NCBI GenBank assembly: GCA_015067725.1
Contig: SVLX01000019.1
Location: forward strand, 1-43,460
Direction of reading: 5' to 3'
DNA length: 43,460 nt
Source: Oscillospiraceae bacterium
Lineage (GTDB): Bacteria; Bacillota; Clostridia; Oscillospirales; Oscillospiraceae
This document shows positions 1 to 6,935 of this stretch, in pieces; position 1 is the stretch's first letter, and the number at the start of each line of letters is the position of its first letter. The translations under genes and the position numbers were made by a program. The notes under the pieces were generated by a model. It ran no database searches. It was given only the letters and a program-made list of their open reading frames with translations, and was not told the origin of the DNA.

Positions 1-65
1 TCCCCGGATAGATATCTTTTTACAAGCGCTATCTTCCATTCCGCACTGTGTCTCGATTTAGACAT
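1..65 (-). CDS. IS3-family transposase OrfA, N-terminal fragment
   Basis: Reading leftward from an ATG at 65-63 gives MSKSRHSAEWKIALVKRYLSG before the window ends. This matches the usual opening of IS150-like OrfA proteins, which begin with a basic stretch leading into a helix-turn-helix that binds the element's inverted repeats. An AGGGGG ribosome binding site lies just upstream (rightward) of the start. Only about 21 codons are visible, so whether the element is intact cannot be judged. Confidence 0.6.
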   Translation of the reverse strand, partial: MSKSRHSAEWKIALVKRYLSG

Positions 66-121
66 AGTAATCCCCCTAAAATAGACTTTGGATATTTCCG
101 TGGCCTACTTTAGGGGGATCA
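1..121 (-). mobile_element. End of an IS3-family insertion sequence, cut by the window edge
   Basis: The segment holds the first codons of a transposase orfA on the minus strand. Read on the minus strand it begins at position 121 with TGATCCCCCTAAAGTAGG, consistent with the TG...CA termini usual for IS3-family elements. An 11-bp inverted repeat (70-80 and 109-119, ATCCCCCTAAA) lies between the putative tip and the start codon. The exact tip and any target duplication cannot be confirmed because the other end is outside the window. Confidence 0.6.
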
Positions 122-178
122 TATCACATCCACTCGGCGGTCTTTCCATACCCCCGTCACCCTGCGATTTTACCAACC

Positions 179-196
179 GTAAAAAGTAAATTTTAC
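179..196. promoter_or_regulatory. Small palindrome upstream of the XRE regulator, candidate operator
   Basis: GTAAAA (179-184) and TTTTAC (191-196) form an inverted repeat in an AT-rich patch, and a third TTTTAC half-site lies at 168-173. It sits about 85 bp before an XRE-type regulator that could autoregulate through it. This is inference from symmetry and position only. The rest of 122-278 holds no gene that I can see. Confidence 0.25.
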
Positions 197-278
197 GAAC
201 TTTCCATCTGGTGTATTCCCAACCGCGCCCATCCATGGTATCATAGACCCACAAAATCAATCAAAAGGAGTTGACGAT

Positions 279-1370
279 ATGCAAGTGAACCTACCTGAAA
301 ACATACGGGCCTGCCGCAAGTCCCATGGGCTCACCCAGGAGCGCCTGGCTGAGACTCTGGGTGTCACTGTGGGTGCGGTCTCTAAATGGGAGGCGGGGTT
401 GTCTACCCCGGAGCTGTCGCTCATTGTGGATATGGCAGACCTCTTTGAGACTTCCGTGGATGTCCTGTTGGGCTATGACTGGAAGGGTGGCAACATGGGC
501 GCGACCCTGGAACGGCTGGAGACCCTGCACCGGGAAAAGCAATATGACGAGGCCCAACGGGAGGCAGAGAAAGCCGTTAAAAAATACCCCAACTGCTTCG
601 ATATTGTATACCGCAGTGCCCTGATCTGTGCCGACAGAGGTACAGCCTGCCGGGATAAGAAAGCCTCCCGCAGAGCTCTGGAGCTTTTTGACCGGGCCTG
701 TGGCCTTGTGGAGCAAAACCGGGACGAGACCGTCAGCGAGCTATCCATCCGCAACCGCATGGCCCAGACCCACCTCTGGCTGGGTAATACCCAGAAGTGC
801 CTGGATATCCTGAAGCGGAATAATCTGTGTGGGATCAACAATGCCCGCATCGGCTTGGTTCTGGCTGACGGCTATCACCGGACGGAAGAAGCGGCTCCAT
901 ACCTTTCCAAAGCTCTGCGCCAGTGCCTAGAGGATATGGAGTCCATCCTTATGGGCTACGCCAGTGTATTCTTTTGCCGGAGAGATTACCAGGCCATCGT
1001 GGACAGTTTCCTCTGGCAAAGGCAGATCTTCCGTGGCAATGAACCTGCGGACAAGCCCGTCTGGTTTGACAAGTATGACTGCATCCTTCTGGAGATCTGC
1101 GCCGAGGGATGCCTGATGATGGGGAAAAGGGATGAGGCCCACGACTACCTGAAAGAGGCTGCCGAGATCGCTCTGCGCTTTGACCGTACACCGGTGGAGC
1201 GGATCAGCCCGGTCGGGCTCTTCGGAACTCTGGGTATTACAGACCAACCCCATTATGATCAATACGGGAAGACGGCTATGGATGTCCTGCAGTGGCGCAT
1301 CGATGCCGATGCCGACGGGATCCCCGGCTTAAGGACGCTCTGGACTCAGGTGCAGAAGGAGGTAGATTAG
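279..1370 (+). CDS. XRE-family transcriptional regulator with helical-repeat C-terminus
   Basis: The 363-residue protein opens with a Cro/CI-type helix-turn-helix at about residues 9-67 (TQERLAETLGV, VSKWE), a DNA-binding fold. The remaining 290 residues are helical and resemble TPR-like repeats, as in regulators whose C-terminal part senses a peptide or partner protein. The start has AAGGAG at 264-269. It ends two bases before the ABC transporter gene, so the two are almost surely co-transcribed and the regulator probably controls that exporter. The ligand is unknown. Confidence 0.8.
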   Translation: MQVNLPENIRACRKSHGLTQERLAETLGVTVGAVSKWEAGLSTPELSLIVDMADLFETSVDVLLGYDWKGGNMGATLERLETLHREKQYDEAQREAEKAVKKYPNCFDIVYRSALICADRGTACRDKKASRRALELFDRACGLVEQNRDETVSELSIRNRMAQTHLWLGNTQKCLDILKRNNLCGINNARIGLVLADGYHRTEEAAPYLSKALRQCLEDMESILMGYASVFFCRRDYQAIVDSFLWQRQIFRGNEPADKPVWFDKYDCILLEICAEGCLMMGKRDEAHDYLKEAAEIALRFDRTPVERISPVGLFGTLGITDQPHYDQYGKTAMDVLQWRIDADADGIPGLRTLWTQVQKEVD

Positions 1371-1371
1371 C

Positions 1372-3006
1372 ATGAAGCAGTATAAAATCATCTTAAAACG
1401 AAATATCTGGGCGGTGGCCGGTGTGTCGCTATTGACTGTCCTGGCATCCTTTGCCATGGTCTATGCGGGGTACAGCTTGTCCTTCCTCTTTGATGCTTAT
1501 GAAGCAAGCGAGGATCGGATAATGGCCTTGGTTACCACATTCCTTCAGGTTTTGGGAATCTGGCTTGGGGCAATGCTCCTTTATTATCTGGCCCTGTTGG
1601 CCCGGGCACGCATCAAAATGAAGCTGAAAGGCGACCTGCGGGAAATGATCAGTGGTAAGATTGCCGGGATGTCCTATGCCGACTTTTCCGGTCAGGATTC
1701 CGGCGGCATTGTCTCCTGGCTCACCGGAGATGTGGATCAACTCTATCAACAGTCCTTCTCCAGTCTCTTCACCTGCATTGAGGAACTGTCCTCTGCCATC
1801 TTCTCTTTGGTGGCGCTGGTTTCACTGAGCTGGTATGTGGGTCTGGTGGCGGTGGTGCTGCTGGCGGCAATTACAATCCTGCCGCAGTTTACCGGCAAAC
1901 GGTTGCAAAAGGCCAATACCCGCCGCTCCAAGGCTCAGGAGGTCAGTGTGGAGGGGTATAAAGACACCATTATGGGTGCGCCAGTCTTCTTTCTGTCCGG
2001 ACTCCGGCGGCGAATCGCCCAGCGGGTCAGCCGGACTTCGACAGTGGCGGAGCGGGAGTTTTTCCGTTATGACTGCTGCAACACCTCGGCCCAGATTCTG
2101 ATCTCTACTGTCAGCATGGTGGGACAGATTGTGCTGCTGTTCCTGACTTTGGTGGCAGCGGTTTTCGGTCTGGCGAATGGTGGTGCGGCGCTCTCTGTGG
2201 GTAACCTCTCTGGCAGCTTCTTTAATGGCGTAAGCGGGCTCATGCAGGGTTACATGACCATCAAGTCCTCAAAACCGTTATGGGAGAAATTCAGCCAGGA
2301 GGCAGACCAAACGCCGGGAACCAGACCGGAAGACTTCACCACCATTCGATTAAAGGATCTTTCCTTCCGGTATGTTGAGCGGACGGTTCTCCGGGATCAG
2401 AACCTTACTTTCCGCTCTGGCGAAAAGTATGCCATCATGGGCGAGAGCGGCAGCGGCAAGACAACCCTGACCAGGATTATTCTGGGCTTGCTGCCGGGGT
2501 ACACAGGGGAAGTGTGCTATGGTTCGATTGAACAGCGCAGAGCCGATCTCTCCGGACTCTACAGCCAGGTGGCCTATGTGGATCAGCAGGTCTATCTGTT
2601 CCAGGATACCTTGCGGTTCAACATCACCCTGGGCAGAGATTATACCGAAGAAGAGATTATGGATGTGGTGAGACGATGCCGGCTGGAGCGATTCGTCGCC
2701 TCGCTGCCCCAGAGGCTGGACACGATGATCTCCGAAAATGGCAAAAATCTCTCCGGTGGTCAGCGTCAGCGTATCGCCCTGGCCCGTGGCCTGATCCGAA
2801 AAGTCCGGTTCCTCATCCTGGACGAGGGAACATCCGCTTTGGATGAGGAGAACGCTGTGGATATTGAAAAGAGCCTGGTAAGTCAGAAAGACTTGTGCGT
2901 GATTTTCATTACCCATCATCTGCGGTGCGGCATAAGAGACAAATTGACGGCAATTTACCATCTTAATGCAGAAGACCCTGCTGATCACGAAAAACAAAGC
3001 GCTTAA
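1372..3006 (+). CDS. ABC exporter, fused membrane and ATPase domains
   Basis: The 544-residue half-transporter has an N-terminal ABC-type membrane domain with about six hydrophobic segments (residues 1-300). A nucleotide-binding domain follows, with Walker A GESGSGKTT near residue 357, signature LSGGQRQR near 460, Walker B FLILDEG near 480 and an H-loop histidine in FITHH. Such proteins work as dimers exporting peptides, lipids or drugs. No peptidase domain is present. It starts two bases after the XRE gene, suggesting a regulator-exporter pair. The substrate cannot be told from the sequence. Confidence 0.85.
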   Translation: MKQYKIILKRNIWAVAGVSLLTVLASFAMVYAGYSLSFLFDAYEASEDRIMALVTTFLQVLGIWLGAMLLYYLALLARARIKMKLKGDLREMISGKIAGMSYADFSGQDSGGIVSWLTGDVDQLYQQSFSSLFTCIEELSSAIFSLVALVSLSWYVGLVAVVLLAAITILPQFTGKRLQKANTRRSKAQEVSVEGYKDTIMGAPVFFLSGLRRRIAQRVSRTSTVAEREFFRYDCCNTSAQILISTVSMVGQIVLLFLTLVAAVFGLANGGAALSVGNLSGSFFNGVSGLMQGYMTIKSSKPLWEKFSQEADQTPGTRPEDFTTIRLKDLSFRYVERTVLRDQNLTFRSGEKYAIMGESGSGKTTLTRIILGLLPGYTGEVCYGSIEQRRADLSGLYSQVAYVDQQVYLFQDTLRFNITLGRDYTEEEIMDVVRRCRLERFVASLPQRLDTMISENGKNLSGGQRQRIALARGLIRKVRFLILDEGTSALDEENAVDIEKSLVSQKDLCVIFITHHLRCGIRDKLTAIYHLNAEDPADHEKQSA

Positions 3007-3015
3007 AAACGATCA

Positions 3016-3091
3016 TTACCAAAAAACCCCATGTTTTTCTCCCACCGACCTGCAAATACTATCCAAGCCCGAATAAGCAAGAGGAGGAAAA
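3016..3091. repeat. 76-bp direct repeat, left copy
   Basis: This segment, from TTACCAAAAA to GAGGAGGAAAA, is repeated at 3953-4028 with a single mismatch (six A and four C here, five A and five C there). The left copy begins 9 bases after the ABC transporter stop. It carries a ribosome binding site (GAGGAGG) that leads to no gene. The two copies flank an 861-bp insert with a type III toxin-antitoxin module, so they look like the scar of that insertion. Confidence 0.95.
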
Positions 3092-3149
3092 AGCTGAGTT
3101 TTCGTCATATCTACATAAGGGACATCTCCATTTTTGTACGTTTTTCCCA

Positions 3150-3178
3150 TAGACAGAATGGTGAATCTGTGGTATACT
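3150..3178 (+). promoter_or_regulatory. Sigma-A-type promoter of the antitoxin RNA
   Basis: TAGACA (3150-3155) and TATACT (3173-3178) are separated by exactly 17 bp. The promoter lies inside the insert and upstream of three hairpins and a terminator, which is the promoter position expected for a type III antitoxin RNA. Confidence 0.7.
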
Positions 3179-3184
3179 GTATTT

Positions 3185-3362
3185 GTGGTTAATTCCACAT
3201 GACAGAGATTGTCACCCCCATCTCGTCATATGCCCATATCTCGTAGGACGCGAGACATCAAAAAGAATGTCCAACCAGTTGATCTTCCCGTAGAGCGCGG
3301 GAAGGGTAAACAAAAGAATGCTCACGGAGAAGACGGTCTGTGATTCAGGCCGTTTTCTTTTT
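3185..3362 (+). ncRNA. Candidate type III antitoxin RNA (ToxI/TenpI/CptI-like)
   Basis: The transcript from the promoter at 3150-3178 would contain three hairpins with 5-nt loops at 39-45-nt spacing: 3200-3214 (TGACA/TGTCA), 3239-3255 (TCTCGT/GCGAGA) and 3284-3304 (CTTCCCGT/GCGGGAAG). The last two share the trailing motif CAAAAGAATG. Their stems differ in sequence yet still pair, including a T-G closing pair in both. Known type III antitoxins are degenerate tandem repeats of about 35-48 nt folding into pseudoknots that the toxin cuts and then is bound by. A terminator follows directly, then the toxin gene. The exact repeat borders are uncertain. Confidence 0.65.
3333..3362 (+). terminator. 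Intrinsic terminator between antitoxin RNA and toxin gene
   Basis: ACGGTCTG (3333-3340) pairs with CAGGCCGT (3346-3353) through one G-U pair, and a TTTTCTTTTT run follows. A leaky terminator between the RNA repeats and the toxin gene is the standard type III arrangement. It sets excess antitoxin over toxin. Confidence 0.75.
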
Positions 3363-3371
3363 GAACTGGAG

Positions 3372-3809
3372 ATGTCGAATTATGTTAAAAACTGTCTTTT
3401 AACCGATGCGTTTTACCGGAGATACCAGAATTGTCCAGAGATTGAACAAAAGTTCACACGCCCGTATATTCGGGTCGAAGTTGTTTTAGATGGAATACTG
3501 TGGGCAATTCCGCTTAGATCCAGCATTAAGCATAAGTACGCAATCTGGACGGACAAGGATAATGGATGTGGAATTGATTTGACTAAGGCGGTTGTGGTTG
3601 AGCATTCTGCAGAGTACATCTCCGACACACAACCACATATCCGGGAAAATGAGTTTCGTGTTATCAAACAATTAGACAATCATTTCGTTGCAAGCAAATT
3701 AAAGAAATATATTTTGGATTATAAAAAGGCTAAGACGCATCCCGAGATAAAACGGAATGAGAATCTTCTGCGGTGCTCTACCCTGCAGTATTTTGAAGAC
3801 TACATCTAA
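3372..3809 (+). CDS. Type III toxin, ToxN/AbiQ superfamily endoribonuclease (TenpN/CptN-like)
   Basis: I place the start at ATG 3372 because it lies just after the terminator; an upstream in-frame ATG at 3318 falls inside the RNA repeat. This gives 145 residues, the family's usual size. The core RPYIRVEVVLDG...AIPLRSSIKHKY followed by GIDLTKAVVV resembles the ToxN family pattern of a small beta-barrel nuclease, with a basic IKHKY segment near the active site. The end, STLQYFEDY, resembles TenpN/CptN members. Such toxins cut mRNA and their own antitoxin RNA, and many abort phage infection. The GGAG site abuts the ATG, so translation may be weak. The insert is AT-richer than its neighbours, pointing to transfer. 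Confidence 0.75.
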   Translation: MSNYVKNCLLTDAFYRRYQNCPEIEQKFTRPYIRVEVVLDGILWAIPLRSSIKHKYAIWTDKDNGCGIDLTKAVVVEHSAEYISDTQPHIRENEFRVIKQLDNHFVASKLKKYILDYKKAKTHPEIKRNENLLRCSTLQYFEDYI

Positions 3810-3952
3810 AATGGCATGAAACCAGAGTGAGCATATATTGGCAAGATGGAAACCTGTGTTGTTTCTATCATGGAATCGCCATTTTTGCTCTCATTCCTCA
3901 TGTTCCAGGAGACTCCGTTTTGCGCATACTTGCCTGTTTACACTAAGGTTAT

Positions 3953-4028
3953 TTACCAAAAACCCCCATGTTTTTCTCCCACCGACCTGCAAATACTATC
4001 CAAGCCCGAATAAGCAAGAGGAGGAAAA
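3953..4028. repeat. 76-bp direct repeat, right copy
   Basis: This is the partner of 3016-3091. This copy keeps its function: its GAGGAGG (4018-4024) is the ribosome binding site of the lipoprotein starting at 4034. This suggests the ancestral order was ABC transporter, one 76-bp spacer, lipoprotein. The 144 bp between the toxin stop and this copy hold a hairpin (3845-3853 with 3861-3869) and no gene. Confidence 0.95.
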
Positions 4029-4033
4029 CGAAA

Positions 4034-4483
4034 ATGAAGAAGTTTTTAATTTTGACCCTCAGTGTGGCGCTGACCCTGACCATGTTTGCCGGTTGCCGGA
4101 GCAATGTCTCCGAAAGCACCGACGGCATGATTGAGGACACCGAAACCACCCACGCAACCCGCAATACGGAATCCACCCGGCAAACTGAACCCAGCAGAAA
4201 TACCGAACCCAGCCGTCAGACCGAGTCCACCCGCAACACGGAAGACACCCGGCAGACCGAAGACAACCGGCAGACCCAACCCTCCACCGGGAATTCCGCA
4301 ACGGATAACACCGACTCCACCAACCCCGGCGACAACGGAAGAAATACTCCGGGCAGCCACGGGAGAACCGGCCGCAACGGCAACAGCGGCAGAAACTCCG
4401 GCGTAACCGGCAGAAATGGTCATACCAACCCCACTACCGGTAACCCCAACGCAAGCAGAAAACCCATCGAGCGGGCAAAATAA
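4034..4483 (+). CDS. Low-complexity lipoprotein
   Basis: The start ATG 4034 has GAGGAGG ten bases upstream and begins MKKFLILTLSVAL, a lipoprotein signal peptide ending in the lipobox MFAGC (Cys about residue 19). The rest of the 149 residues is extended and unstructured. It holds a hexapeptide-like repeat of the type [TS]R[QN]TE[PSD] about seven times between residues 45 and 85, then a Gly/Asn/Arg/Thr-rich tail. No catalytic domain is visible. It probably sits on the outer face of the membrane or threads the cell wall. Its upstream region was duplicated by the toxin-antitoxin insertion. Confidence 0.75.
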   Translation: MKKFLILTLSVALTLTMFAGCRSNVSESTDGMIEDTETTHATRNTESTRQTEPSRNTEPSRQTESTRNTEDTRQTEDNRQTQPSTGNSATDNTDSTNPGDNGRNTPGSHGRTGRNGNSGRNSGVTGRNGHTNPTTGNPNASRKPIERAK

Positions 4484-4490
4484 GCAAAAG

Positions 4491-4525
4491 AAAAGCATGG
4501 AGGCCGTCTCAACCTCCATGCTTTT
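4491..4525. terminator. Bidirectional intrinsic terminator
   Basis: AAAAGCATGGAGG (4491-4503) pairs perfectly over 13 bp with CCTCCATGCTTTT (4513-4525). T-rich runs follow on both strands. It sits between the convergent lipoprotein and phosphatase genes and serves both. Confidence 0.9.
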
Positions 4526-4529
4526 GATT

Positions 4530-5567
4530 TTAGCTTAAATCGGGCAATTTGTCCTCCGGCGGTGTGCCCCAGTGGAATCCGGTGCGGTCCAGACTGGCTT
4601 TCCATGTGTTACCGCAATTGCGGAATCCATAGCGGGTAAGCAAATCCGGGGTGTCCAGCCGGTCTTCCCGGGCGCACATGATAGCCCGGTTCTCCTGCCG
4701 GAAAATGCTGACGGCTTGCCCCAGAAACTGATCTTCCAACAGTACCCCACGATGCTCCGGCAACAGGCGCAGGGCTTCAATTGCGCCGTCGTGAACGCTG
4801 ATGTATCCCACCGGCCTATCTCGCAACATGGCAAGATAAGTTGTCCAGTGACTTTCCGGCGGGATAAGCCCCGGAGGAAGAATGTCCATGGGCTTAAACC
4901 AGATGTTAAAGTCCTTGGCGTTGCCCTTGCGCCACCACTTCTGCCGGGCAAAGGTGGAAATCTCCTCCGGCAAATGGCTGGCGTCATTCAGATATTCATA
5001 AGTAAAGATCTCTCCGTCCCAAAACAGCTTGGATACGGCGGTATTATCACAGTAGGGGAGCTGTTCAAAGTCCAACCGGAAAAACAGCCTGGCCAGAACA
5101 CCCCTGAGAACACTGCCGTGGCAGAAAATGGCGATGGTTTTTCCGGGATTCTCCTGCGCCAGCCGGGTCATGCCGGAAATGAAGCGTCCGGTGTACTCCG
5201 GGAATGTTTCCGCCCCCTCCACATGCCAGTGGACCGGGTCTTTGTTGAACCGGAGGAGTTCATCCGGCTCAAAGGTATCCAGATAGCCAAAGGGCACATC
5301 TTCCCACCGCCCGATGCCCACTTCCCGGAATGCCGGGTCACGGTGCAGAGGCAGATTCTTGGGCACATATACCGCACGGGCGGTGAGACTGGTGCGAATC
5401 AGGTCGCTGGAATAGCACACATCCACCGGGATGGACTGAAACCGCCGGGAGAGCGCCTCTACCTGCCTGAGCCCGGTGGCAGTCAACAGGGAGTCATACT
5501 GACCATGGATTCTCCGGTAGGCATTGCCCTCCGCCTCTCCATGGCGAACAAGATAGATTGTGGTCAT
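4530..5567 (-). CDS. Histidine phosphatase fused to a GNAT-like acetyltransferase
   Basis: The 345-residue protein starts with MTTIYLVRHGEAEGN, the phosphoglycerate-mutase-type RHG motif whose histidine is phosphorylated. The second active-site histidine is in FCHGSV near residue 150, so residues 1-200 form a complete phosphatase domain. Residues 200-345 look like a GNAT domain: RPVGYISV (beta strands), LLPEHRG...LLGQAV (acetyl-CoA loop region) and a late RYGF motif. The substrates of both halves are unknown. It lies 10 bp downstream of the PyrF-like pseudogene and probably shares its promoter. Confidence 0.75.
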   Translation of the reverse strand: MTTIYLVRHGEAEGNAYRRIHGQYDSLLTATGLRQVEALSRRFQSIPVDVCYSSDLIRTSLTARAVYVPKNLPLHRDPAFREVGIGRWEDVPFGYLDTFEPDELLRFNKDPVHWHVEGAETFPEYTGRFISGMTRLAQENPGKTIAIFCHGSVLRGVLARLFFRLDFEQLPYCDNTAVSKLFWDGEIFTYEYLNDASHLPEEISTFARQKWWRKGNAKDFNIWFKPMDILPPGLIPPESHWTTYLAMLRDRPVGYISVHDGAIEALRLLPEHRGVLLEDQFLGQAVSIFRQENRAIMCAREDRLDTPDLLTRYGFRNCGNTWKASLDRTGFHWGTPPEDKLPDLS

Positions 5568-5577
5568 TATGATTACC

Positions 5578-6457
5578 TCACAGGATGGTCATGTATCGGT
5601 TGAGATTCTTCAGCAGTTTTTGGGCGGCTTCTTTGGCGTTCTCCGGATAATCCCTGCCGTCAGAGTCCTCTGTCCGCCATGCGCCCAAAATGGAGCTGCC
5701 CGCACAGACGGCGGCCCCATGACCGAAGCGGTCAAAGGCGGGGATACACTTCTTGGGACTGGCTCTGCTGCTGTCTACGCCGGTAACCAGAAGGAACATC
5801 CGGGTATATTTCTCCCGAAGATTTCGGATCGGATTCGGGGTAAGGCGCGCCCACCACAGCGCCCACATCGGTATATCCGCCAGCCATCTTGCCGTCGGAG
5901 CCCCAATGCCCAATCAGATCCGCCATGGCAGTATGCACCAGCCGACCGCCCAGATACAAATCCTGAATCTCCACAGAAGAACGGTTGGGCGACTTTGTCA
6001 GAACAAATATGGACTTGCCGCCACCTTTGCAGTAGGGAAGCCAGAATGCTACTGCATCAGAACCGCAGTAGCCATTGAGCATGACGCTGTCCGCCGGATA
6101 GAAGGCATTGCTTCCAAAGACACGCTCAGCCAGAGTTTGCCCCACCTCGCTCCAGCCCTCGGGCAGGCCGTCCAGAATCACATAGTAGTCCAGTTCTTTG
6201 GCATAAGTCATGAGGGGCGGCAGAATCCCGAAGCCGTCAGGACCAAGAGCAAGGAAACTGCTCAAACAAAAGCGTACACCGGGGAGGATGCCCGCCAAAG
6301 ATTCCAGCAGTCCCCGACAGAAGCGGTCATAGCACTGCGCCAGTGTGTCACATTCCTCGTAGAGAAAAGGCGGTATCAGATTGGGCGCAGGCTCTAAGGA
6401 GAGGATAATGGGATTCTTCCGGTTGCGGATTTTCTCTTGCAAAATCTGGATGGACAT
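5578..6457 (-). pseudogene. Frameshifted, active-site-deficient PyrF (OMP decarboxylase) relative
   Basis: From ATG 6457 (AGGGGG upstream) the reading frame follows the type 2 orotidine-5'-phosphate decarboxylase fold: NPIILSLEPAP, SSFLALGPDGFG, YYVILDG, TDVGAVVGAPYP. Near 5825-5845 the frame must shift to continue, and the second frame (about 5840 to 5578) supplies the expected C-terminus, MFLLVTGVD...CIPAFDRFGHGAAVCAGSS. The catalytic D-x-K-x-x-D of the family is absent (ILDGLPEGW instead) and the earlier lysine is replaced (VRFCLS). Even without the frameshift it would not be a decarboxylase of the known mechanism. A sequencing error could explain the frameshift but not the lost residues. 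Confidence 0.7.
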
Positions 6458-6507
6458 GGATATTCCCCCTGACAGCGCCAAAATCAGCTCTTGGGCGCTT
6501 TTTCTTC

Positions 6508-6536
6508 ATTATACCACAATTCTCAGGTAATGCAAA
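6508..6536 (-). promoter_or_regulatory. Promoter of the pyrF-like/phosphatase unit
   Basis: On the minus strand TTTGCA (6536-6531) and TATAAT (6513-6508) are 17 bp apart. The perfect -10 element lies about 50 bp before the start codon at 6457. Confidence 0.7.
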
Positions 6537-6640
6537 GGAAAATCCGCGGTTCTTCCGAAATTTGTTTCCGTGGAAATACAGGCGAGCCGGGGTTATGGCA
6601 ATTAATCTGCGCATACTAGGGAAGAAAGGGGGGAGAAACA

Positions 6641-6805
6641 ATGAGAGGACTTGGCTTTGCGCTGACCATGGGGCTTGGTGTTGCGGTGGGAGCCGTGGCG
6701 ATTTTGGCCATGCCACGGCAGAATCCTGCCCGGCGATTGGCTGACCGTGCCGCCGCCAATGTGGACGATGCCGCCCAGCAGGTGGTGGAAAAGTTGGGGT
6801 GGTGA
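6641..6805 (+). CDS. Small membrane peptide of unknown function
   Basis: A 54-codon frame starts at ATG 6641 after a strong GGGGGGAG site (6628-6635). Residues 1-26 are a hydrophobic Gly/Ala/Val segment (MRGLGFALTMGLGVAV), followed by an Arg/Pro turn and an amphipathic helix (ADRAAANVDDAAQQVVEKLG). This layout is that of a one-pass membrane peptide with a charged tail, similar in style to YtxH-type small proteins. A strong terminator follows directly, so it is a separate unit from the ethanolamine operon. No function can be given. Confidence 0.55.
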   Translation: MRGLGFALTMGLGVAVGAVAILAMPRQNPARRLADRAAANVDDAAQQVVEKLGW

Positions 6806-6815
6806 TGTGGCCCTT

Positions 6816-6860
6816 TACCCTGTGGTGGCAGTTTTTTTGCCGCCACGGGGTACATTTTTT
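6816..6860 (+). terminator. Strong intrinsic terminator before the ethanolamine operon
   Basis: TACCCTGTGGTGGCA (6816-6830) pairs over 15 positions, two of them G-U, with TGCCGCCACGGGGTA (6838-6852). CATTTTTT follows. It ends the small-peptide transcript, or it works as an attenuator for the eut operon beginning 76 bp further on. The 75 bp between it and the ADH gene show only a weak promoter candidate (TTCATG at 6869, CATACT at 6892, 17 bp apart). Confidence 0.85.
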
Positions 6861-6935
6861 CTATACCATTCATGTTTTTCCACTTTCGGGTCATACTAGC
6901 ATTGAAAATCAAGGGGATGAAAGTGGTGGATTCAA

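Noticed and set aside
3318..3371. A longer toxin start at ATG 3318.
   Set aside because: It lies in the last antitoxin repeat and would require translation through the terminator stem. The family-like sequence starts at ATG 3372.
4572..5603. A long plus-strand open frame opposite the phosphatase-GNAT gene.
   Set aside because: The minus-strand frame has clear RHG and GNAT motifs; the plus frame has none and is a codon-bias shadow.
6485..6935. A cobalamin riboswitch or EutV-type paired hairpins before the eut operon.
   Set aside because: I see no B12-box-like sequence and no pair of hairpins with the expected loop pattern, only one strong terminator stem.
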